Below are positions 58,601-64,000 of a stretch of DNA of 64,000 nt, in pieces. Position 1 is the stretch's first letter; every line of letters begins with the position of its first letter. Origin of the DNA: Schistosoma mansoni (lineage: Eukaryota > Platyhelminthes > Trematoda > Strigeidida > Schistosomatidae); assembly GCF_000237925.1 (NCBI RefSeq), contig NC_031502.1:4856458-4920457 (forward strand), in the 5' to 3' direction. The notes under the pieces were generated by a model. The model was not told the DNA's origin and did not search any database. It saw nothing but the letters and a program-made list of their open reading frames with translations. The translations under genes were made by a program, and so were the position numbers.

Positions 58601-58728
58601 ACATCAGTGACGCAAGTGCTTTTAATAAAATCATTCAAAAGAAGACTAAAAATATACAGAAGCCTACTAGAAAAAGACAGAGTGCTCCAGTACCCTTTCC
58701 CCAAACTACAAATCTGTTTAAAAATAGA
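58601..58728 (+). CDS. Candidate exon of an unknown basic protein
   Basis: An acceptor-like TTGACAG, then an open frame (ASAFNKIIQKKTKNIQKPTR, PVPFPQTTNLFKNR) to a GTAAAT donor. Composition is Lys/Pro-rich and host-like. No family recognised and no partner exon found. Confidence 0.3.
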
Positions 58729-59291
58729 GGTAAATCCAGTTGTGGTGATCAGAAAGGAATTAATCCAATTAATATTGAGTAAGATCCAAGCTACTAAGAT
58801 CGTAGTATGGTTTCCCGAGACCTGTGATTAAGGAGTCCAGAAAAACAGGCTGGTAATAAATGTAACGAAGCGTAAGATGACCGAATATTTACCTCATGAC
58901 AAGTTCCAGAAATTGGAAAAATCGCCACCAGTCCTTATAAGGTCACACTAATCGACCGAGGAAAAGTATTCAAATTAGTTGTAAAATGAGTTCATCTATC
59001 ACAAGACACAGCTAACTGTAGTACCTCAGTTCAGCTTAGATGCACTTTTCTCGAACCCTTAGAATGCACTTACACTTATAATGAGAGAAATTGACAGCGA
59101 TCAGAAGTAACACAAGTGAGATAAAGAGAAAATATCAAATGTAACCGAAAGTTGACGGCGCAAAGTTTTTCGGCTGCACTACAACGCAACAAAGAAATAA
59201 TGTGCCTTTCAACATCCAATGTCTTCGTAGCAAATCAGAATAGACCAATCTATTGATTAATCCTTCCCAATATGAGGCACTAGATCATAGC

Positions 59292-59840
59292 TTACTGGTT
59301 CATCCCGAGTTTTCTCATCAATCTTAATGATTGCAATGACTCTAGCATTAGTTCGAGTTCAATCTCGGTTTGAGAGGGATGGAATGCCGGATAGTTTGTT
59401 TGTCCTAACGACAGTGGACTTTCAGATGATACAACCTCTTCCGAGCGCGTGTACAGGTAGAGCTTCAAGCATTTATTGAGATAGGCAGGTTGAGGCATTG
59501 GTGATTTTATAGAAAAGTCATTTGTGGCCCAGAATCTGACTGCGATTTGGATGAACGTATCAATATACCACGAGCGAAATCTTTCGTTGAACTTCGTGTA
59601 CCACAACTAGGCTAACCTTGTTTGTTCGATGACGGCAAAAGAAAGCCGAATACAGTTTGAATAAGATGAATTCACTTCAGATACTCGTTTACTCAGGTAA
59701 ACATCAGAAATTAGGAACAGGAAATCGAAGCGTAGGCAAGCCAGTTCATTCAGTCTGATAAAGCGTGACTCATTATTTACAGCCAGACAAAAATAAGCCA
59801 ACGACATTAAATGTATAGGGTAAGTAATACACCTACTCAC
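59292..59840 (-). other. Two adjoining same-frame open stretches, origin unknown
   Basis: About 180 codons on the minus strand are open in one frame apart from one interruption (IAVRFWATNDFSIKSP, ELELMLESLQSLRLMRKLG). Could be exons, a decayed gene or part of an unrecognised repeat. No family resemblance. Confidence 0.3.
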
Positions 59841-59947
59841 GCTTATATAGTCGATTAATTGAGGTCATAATCTAACTCTAGGAGAACAAATGTATTTGAG
59901 TCAATAATCACAATGAAAAAGAATATGTGGAGATAGAACCTTGAAAC

Positions 59948-60265
59948 CTATTTTGTAAATAATTTTTCATAGTTTACGCATGTATTTTCATATTCTGTAC
60001 ATTTAGCATTAAACAATTGTACTTGTTGTTTAAGTGTATTACTTTGAACACTTGTAATTCGACTTCCTTCCGTTTTGAGTACAACATATCGTGACATTGT
60101 TACTGCTCCGCAATAAATACATTCTAACTCACATCTGCATCGTTCTGCCATGTCTGCTAATATGTTAAATGAAATATTAATTGCATACCATCTCCGTTTA
60201 TAGACAATTGTGACATTCTTATTGAATTCTACGCTTGGTAAACCTACTGGATCTATATCGTCCAT
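59948..60265 (-). CDS. Small unrecognised protein, 105 residues
   Basis: An ATG-to-TAG frame on the minus strand, MDDIDPVGLPSVEFNKNVTI to YENTCVNYEKLFTK. The second half looks helical or coiled-coil (LKQQVQLFNAKCTEYENTC) and four cysteines cluster in CRCELECIYC. No transmembrane segment. Host-like composition and a clean start argue for a real gene or terminal exon. I do not recognise the family. An LTR-like sequence of the Gypsy element begins 25 bp from the start codon, on the other strand. Confidence 0.5.
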   Translation of the reverse strand: MDDIDPVGLPSVEFNKNVTIVYKRRWYAINISFNILADMAERCRCELECIYCGAVTMSRYVVLKTEGSRITSVQSNTLKQQVQLFNAKCTEYENTCVNYEKLFTK

Positions 60266-60290
60266 TTTGGTATTGCTAATCTTTTATAAT

Positions 60291-60465
60291 TGTGGATTAT
60301 TTGGACCAAACTCAGCTGAACACGCAATAGCCTGAAGAATTAAGTGACGTCCCTTATTTTTTATCTATGTGTAATTAACTTATTAACTGTTAATTGATAC
60401 ATAAACATTAGACGTAATATTTTTGTTGCTATTTTTTTTGGTTATCATACTTTTGGTCCACCACA
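60291..60465 (+). repeat. Candidate 5' LTR of the Gypsy element
   Basis: Short inverted ends TGTGG and CCACA bound 175 bp directly before the primer-site-like TGGTGAGCCC. The 3' LTR is outside the window, so the limits are inferred. Confidence 0.5.
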
Positions 60466-60510
60466 ATTATTTGGTGAGCCCTAGTATTTGTTTATCTCAT
60501 ATTTATCCCA

Positions 60511-61464
60511 TTGCTACACGGTTTATTTGTTTATTGTACGACCCTCTATCTGATTTTTAACTTAATGTACTCTCCACCTAAGCTTAGTGATATGGACCCT
60601 GTTCCAGTAACCACTCTTAGTTCATCATCTAACCTTACTGACAGTATATTTAGTCCAGTCAACGCCATTTCTGAATTTAGGCTTCCACCATATGGAGTAA
60701 ATAATCCTAGAATCTGGTTTGCTCAAATAGAAGCCTTATTCCAGTCCAGGGGCGTACGTTCCCAAGCATCGAAGTACGCTTATGTAATGGGTTCACTCCC
60801 GATCGAAATTGCAGCCGAAGTTGGAGATCTTATCGACCAGGTTCCGGAAACCGAGCCATATGATAAATTAAAAGCGGCTTTAATTCAGCGAACAACGGTT
60901 TCGGATGAAACAAGATTGCAACAACTTTTGAATGCATGTGACCTGGGAGACAAAAGACCTTCCCAGCTACTTCGTCATATGAAACAACTTGCCGGCCCAT
61001 ATAAACTAGACGAAGCCCTTCTCAAACAAATGTGGTTCAACCGATTACCACGCAGTGTCAGACAAATTCTAAGTGCCTTGGGGAAATCTTCCTCCCTCGA
61101 TGAGTTAGCTGATATGGCAGATAAAGTAACGGAAGTGTGCCATGATAATCACTACATAAACACGATGCAGCCGTACGGAGCAGCAGACATTGGCTATTTA
61201 AATTCTATACAAAGACAATTGTCCCAACTAACGAACCAACTAGAGTCACTTCAAACCACAGTTGCAACAGTTCAAGCTAGACAGCTTGGACCTTCTTTGA
61301 GACGAAGATCCTCATCTCGACGACGTTCACGTTCACCCAAGAAGAGCTCTGATGTATGTTGGTACCATAATAAATACGGAGCTAAAGCACGTCGATGTAC
61401 TCGGCTGTGTGCATTTTCTGCAACTGACACGATGAATCAGGGAAACGGTCCGGCCAGGCAGTAA
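60511..61464 (+). CDS. Gypsy Gag frame (element part)
   Basis: About 317 codons; the likely product starts at MDPVPVTTLS (60591). The Gag core FRLPPYGVNNPRIWFAQIEA is followed by an SRRRSRSPKK basic tail and a CHCC box, the clade's replacement for the usual CCHC knuckle. It meets the protease frame at its end. Confidence 0.85.
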   Translation: MLHGLFVYCTTLYLIFNLMYSPPKLSDMDPVPVTTLSSSSNLTDSIFSPVNAISEFRLPPYGVNNPRIWFAQIEALFQSRGVRSQASKYAYVMGSLPIEIAAEVGDLIDQVPETEPYDKLKAALIQRTTVSDETRLQQLLNACDLGDKRPSQLLRHMKQLAGPYKLDEALLKQMWFNRLPRSVRQILSALGKSSSLDELADMADKVTEVCHDNHYINTMQPYGAADIGYLNSIQRQLSQLTNQLESLQTTVATVQARQLGPSLRRRSSSRRRSRSPKKSSDVCWYHNKYGAKARRCTRLCAFSATDTMNQGNGPARQ

Positions 61465-61970
61465 TGGCGGCGCCTGTTCCTGGCATCACAGCAAGCCGTC
61501 TCTTTTACATCCGGGACCGTATTTCTGGCTCAGACTTTTTAGTCGATACAGGAGCAGAAATCAGCATTCTCCCGTTGCATCTCTCTCGACGACGGCACTC
61601 AGAGCCTGCTAAGCTATCCCTTGTTGCGGCAAACAACTCCATTATCAAAACGTACGGTGAGCAGTCACTCATACTAGACCTCGGCCTTCGTAGGAGATTT
61701 ACATGGGTTTTTATAGTAGCTCAAGTTAAACAACCCATCCTCGGAGCTGATTTCCTCAGTGCTCACAACTTATTAGTTGACATGCGAGAAAAGAAACTCA
61801 TCGACAGAAACACAAAGTTACAAGTCACCGGCATAATCTCTTCTGACTCTGAAATCTACGGTGTCCGTATTCAAAAACCTGAAAATAAAATCTTTACCGA
61901 TATTTTATCGCAATGCGAGTGCATCACAAGAGCCGATTATCAAAATGAATGCACTGTTCATCATGTATAA
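61464..61970 (+). CDS. Gypsy protease region (element part)
   Basis: An open frame starting at the last base of the Gag stop (ATG overlap). It holds the retropepsin DTGAEIS near residue 28 and PILGADFL near residue 91, then the linker to reverse transcriptase. Confidence 0.82.
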   Translation: MAAPVPGITASRLFYIRDRISGSDFLVDTGAEISILPLHLSRRRHSEPAKLSLVAANNSIIKTYGEQSLILDLGLRRRFTWVFIVAQVKQPILGADFLSAHNLLVDMREKKLIDRNTKLQVTGIISSDSEIYGVRIQKPENKIFTDILSQCECITRADYQNECTVHHV

Positions 61971-64000
61971 CACCATATTACTACCACTGGTCAACCTATA
62001 CGTGCAAAACCCAGGAGACTACCACCTCACAAGTTAGCGATTGCTAAACGAGAATTTGAACACATGATGCAACTAGGTATCATTAGGCAGTCTAGCAGTC
62101 CCTGGGCTTCTCCGCTTCATATGGTTCCAAAAAAAAACAAGATTGGCGCCCATGCGGTGATTACCGTCGTTTGAATAGTCAGACTATCCCAGATAGATAC
62201 CCCATCCCGCATTTGCACGATTTTTCTTTAAACCTACATGGAAAGCAAGTTTTTTCGAAGTTAGATCTTGTACGTGCATATCACCAAATTCCGATGGCAC
62301 CTGAAGATATTGAGAAAACGGCCATCATCACGCCCTTCGGTTTGTTTGAATTCTTAAGGATGCCTTTCGGATTGAAAAACGCTGCCCAGACCTTTCAAAG
62401 ATTCATGGATGAGGTAACTAGAGGTTTGGATTTTGTGTTCGTTTATGTTGATGACGTTTTAATCGCTAGCTCTTCCTTGGAAGAACATATTCAGCACTTA
62501 CAGACTCTCTTTGAGCGTTTCAAAAGTTATGGCGTCGTGATTAATCCCTCAAAGTCTATATTTGGTGTTTCAGTGTTGGAGTTCCTCGGTCATTACATAG
62601 ACTCTCAGGGAATTAAACCCCTTCCAAATAAAGTTGAAGCCATAATCAACTACTCTGAGCCTACTTCTGTTAAGGCACTACGTCGTTTCCTGGGAGCATT
62701 AAATTTTTATCGACGATTTCTGCCCAATTGTGCTGACGTCCTACAACCCTTAACAGACCTACTTAAAAATGATAAATCGAGTAGCAAAAAGAAGAACCAA
62801 CTATTCCAGTTACCCTCTGACGCCAAAATAACATTCGAAAAAGCCAAAAACTTGATCGCCGACGCTACTATGCTACAACACCTAAACACTGACCCCAAAA
62901 CGCATCTGATCTTGTGTACGGACGCATCTCAAAAAGCTGCGGAGGCAGTGCTACAACAACGAGTTAATAACATGATTACACCAATAGCTTTTTTCTCTAA
63001 ACGGTTATCACCTGCTCAAGAGCGGTACAGCACATTTGGACGAGAACTTTTAGCCATGTACTTAGCTGTTAAACACTTCAATTTTTTACTACAGGGTCGT
63101 GACTTTACCATTATGACGGACCATAAACCCTTGTGCTTCTCATTTAATATGTCATATGATAGACATTCTCCACGCGAAGCGAGACAACTCGATTATATCT
63201 CGCAATTCACCACGGACATTCAGTTTATCAAGGGTCATACCAACATTGTTGCAGACGCACTGTCTAGAACGGATATCAATATGACGGTACTTAACCATGA
63301 TATCAGCCTTGAAACCTTAGCCAAATTACAAGCAGACGACGCAGAATTGAAGGTCTGTAGAGAAAAGTCTAGCTTGAATCTAAAATCGGTACCCATTCCC
63401 TTCTCAGATGCATCCATCATTTGTGACACTTCAACGAGCAACAATCGTCCCTTCGTCCCATTTACTTGTCGCAGAAAGATATTTCAACAACTACATGGAC
63501 TCTCGCATCCAGGTATTAGAGCCACCACAAAGCTGATCACCGAACGTTTTGTCTGGCCCAAAATGAACTCCGATATAAAACGATGGGCACGAAACTGCAT
63601 ACAATGTCAGCGGAGTAAAGTCCAGAGACACACAATCAGCCCAATTGGGGAATTTCATACCCCCGACAGACGTTTTCAACACATTCACTTGGACTTAGTA
63701 GGACCTTTACCTTCGTCAAATTCTTTTACCCACATCCTCACGGCAGTAGACAGATTCACTCGATGGGCCATTGCATGCCCCGTCAAAGACACATCAGCTG
63801 AGACTGTAGCATCCGTTTTTCTAGACCGATGGATATCGAACTACGGTGTACCGACAACCATCACAACTGATCGTGGTCCCCAGTTCCAGTCTACCCTGTT
63901 TCAGGAATTTACAAGACTTTTGGGCGTAAACCACATCAGAACCACAGCTTACCACCCAGCAGCGAACGGCATGGTCGAAAGATTTCACCGGCAATTAAAA

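Larger units (their letters stand above)
60291..64000 (+). mobile_element. Ty3/Gypsy LTR retrotransposon, CsRn1/Kabuki clade (Boudicca/Saci-2-like), right end outside window
   Basis: A candidate 5' LTR at 60291-60465 (TGTGG...CCACA) is followed by TGGTGAGCCC at 60472, similar to a tRNA-Trp-type primer site used in this clade. Plus-strand parts: Gag about 60591-61464, with an Arg/Ser-rich tail and the unusual CHCC box CWYHNKYGAKARRC near 61360; protease 61464-61970 (LVDTGAEISILP); reverse transcriptase about 62030-62750 (FVYVDDV); RNase H about 62900-63250; integrase about 63470 to the edge (zinc finger HPG...CIQCQRSK, then [11 protein letters not shown]). Nearly whole over the visible part, with perhaps one or two breaks. 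It looks much younger than the Gypsy fossil at 13-16 kb. Confidence 0.88.

Noticed and set aside
1-64000. CRISPR array, bacterial operon or phage features
   Set aside because: No regularly spaced repeats or prokaryotic genes; all signals are eukaryotic.

Overview
The window looks like a piece of a schistosome (blood fluke) nuclear genome. It is AT-rich, with short exons and introns that range from about 36 nt to several kb. It is littered with repeats known from Schistosoma: tRNA-headed SINEs carrying hammerhead-ribozyme motifs, an RTE/SR2 LINE, Penelope-like elements, a Pao/BEL element and Ty3/Gypsy elements, one of them with the CHCC Gag box of the CsRn1/Kabuki clade. All assignments were made by eye from translations and remembered family sequences; no search was run. 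Species cannot be fixed from this alone. || Four host genes can be read exon by exon, with matching splice phases. (1) 4332-13221, minus: the FERM domain of a focal adhesion kinase (FAK/PTK2) homologue in seven exons. The first introns are 40, 40 and 36 nt and the later ones 453 nt, 6.3 kb and 0.9 kb; the kinase part would lie beyond the left edge. (2) 33455-37295, plus: a two-exon AROS/RPS19BP1-like nucleolar protein. (3) 38794-51254, minus: PIG-S, a GPI-transamidase subunit, in six exons, with the last C-terminal exon not found. (4) 53799-57744, minus: a complete five-exon FTSJ1/TRM7 tRNA 2'-O-methyltransferase. A fifth, unrecognised 105-codon gene lies at 59948-60265, minus. || Layout: 1-600, hammerhead-SINE array with a palindrome around an assembly gap; 600-4300, intron or intergenic DNA with SINEs; 4.3-13.2 kb, FAK; 13.3-16.3 kb, fossil Gypsy element; 16.3-19.4 kb, unannotated; 19.4-21.5 kb, LINE plus SINE; 21.5-23.7 kb, unannotated; 23.7-32.4 kb, BEL element in a gapped and apparently mis-assembled duplication; 32.4-37.3 kb, AROS; 37.8-51.3 kb, PIG-S with repeats in its introns; 51.6-52.9 kb, Penelope element and SINE; 53.8-57.7 kb, FTSJ1; 57.8-60.3 kb, small genes or exons; 60.29-64 kb, a Gypsy element that runs off the right edge. 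|| The genes are not an operon. They are independent housekeeping or signalling genes (GPI anchoring, tRNA modification, nucleolar biology, adhesion signalling) in a repeat-rich neighbourhood. Three 200-N gaps are present (110-309, 26953-27152, 29395-29594). One is followed by a 15-nt Illumina adapter remnant and another by a 908-bp exact duplicate, so 23.7-29.6 kb should be read with care.
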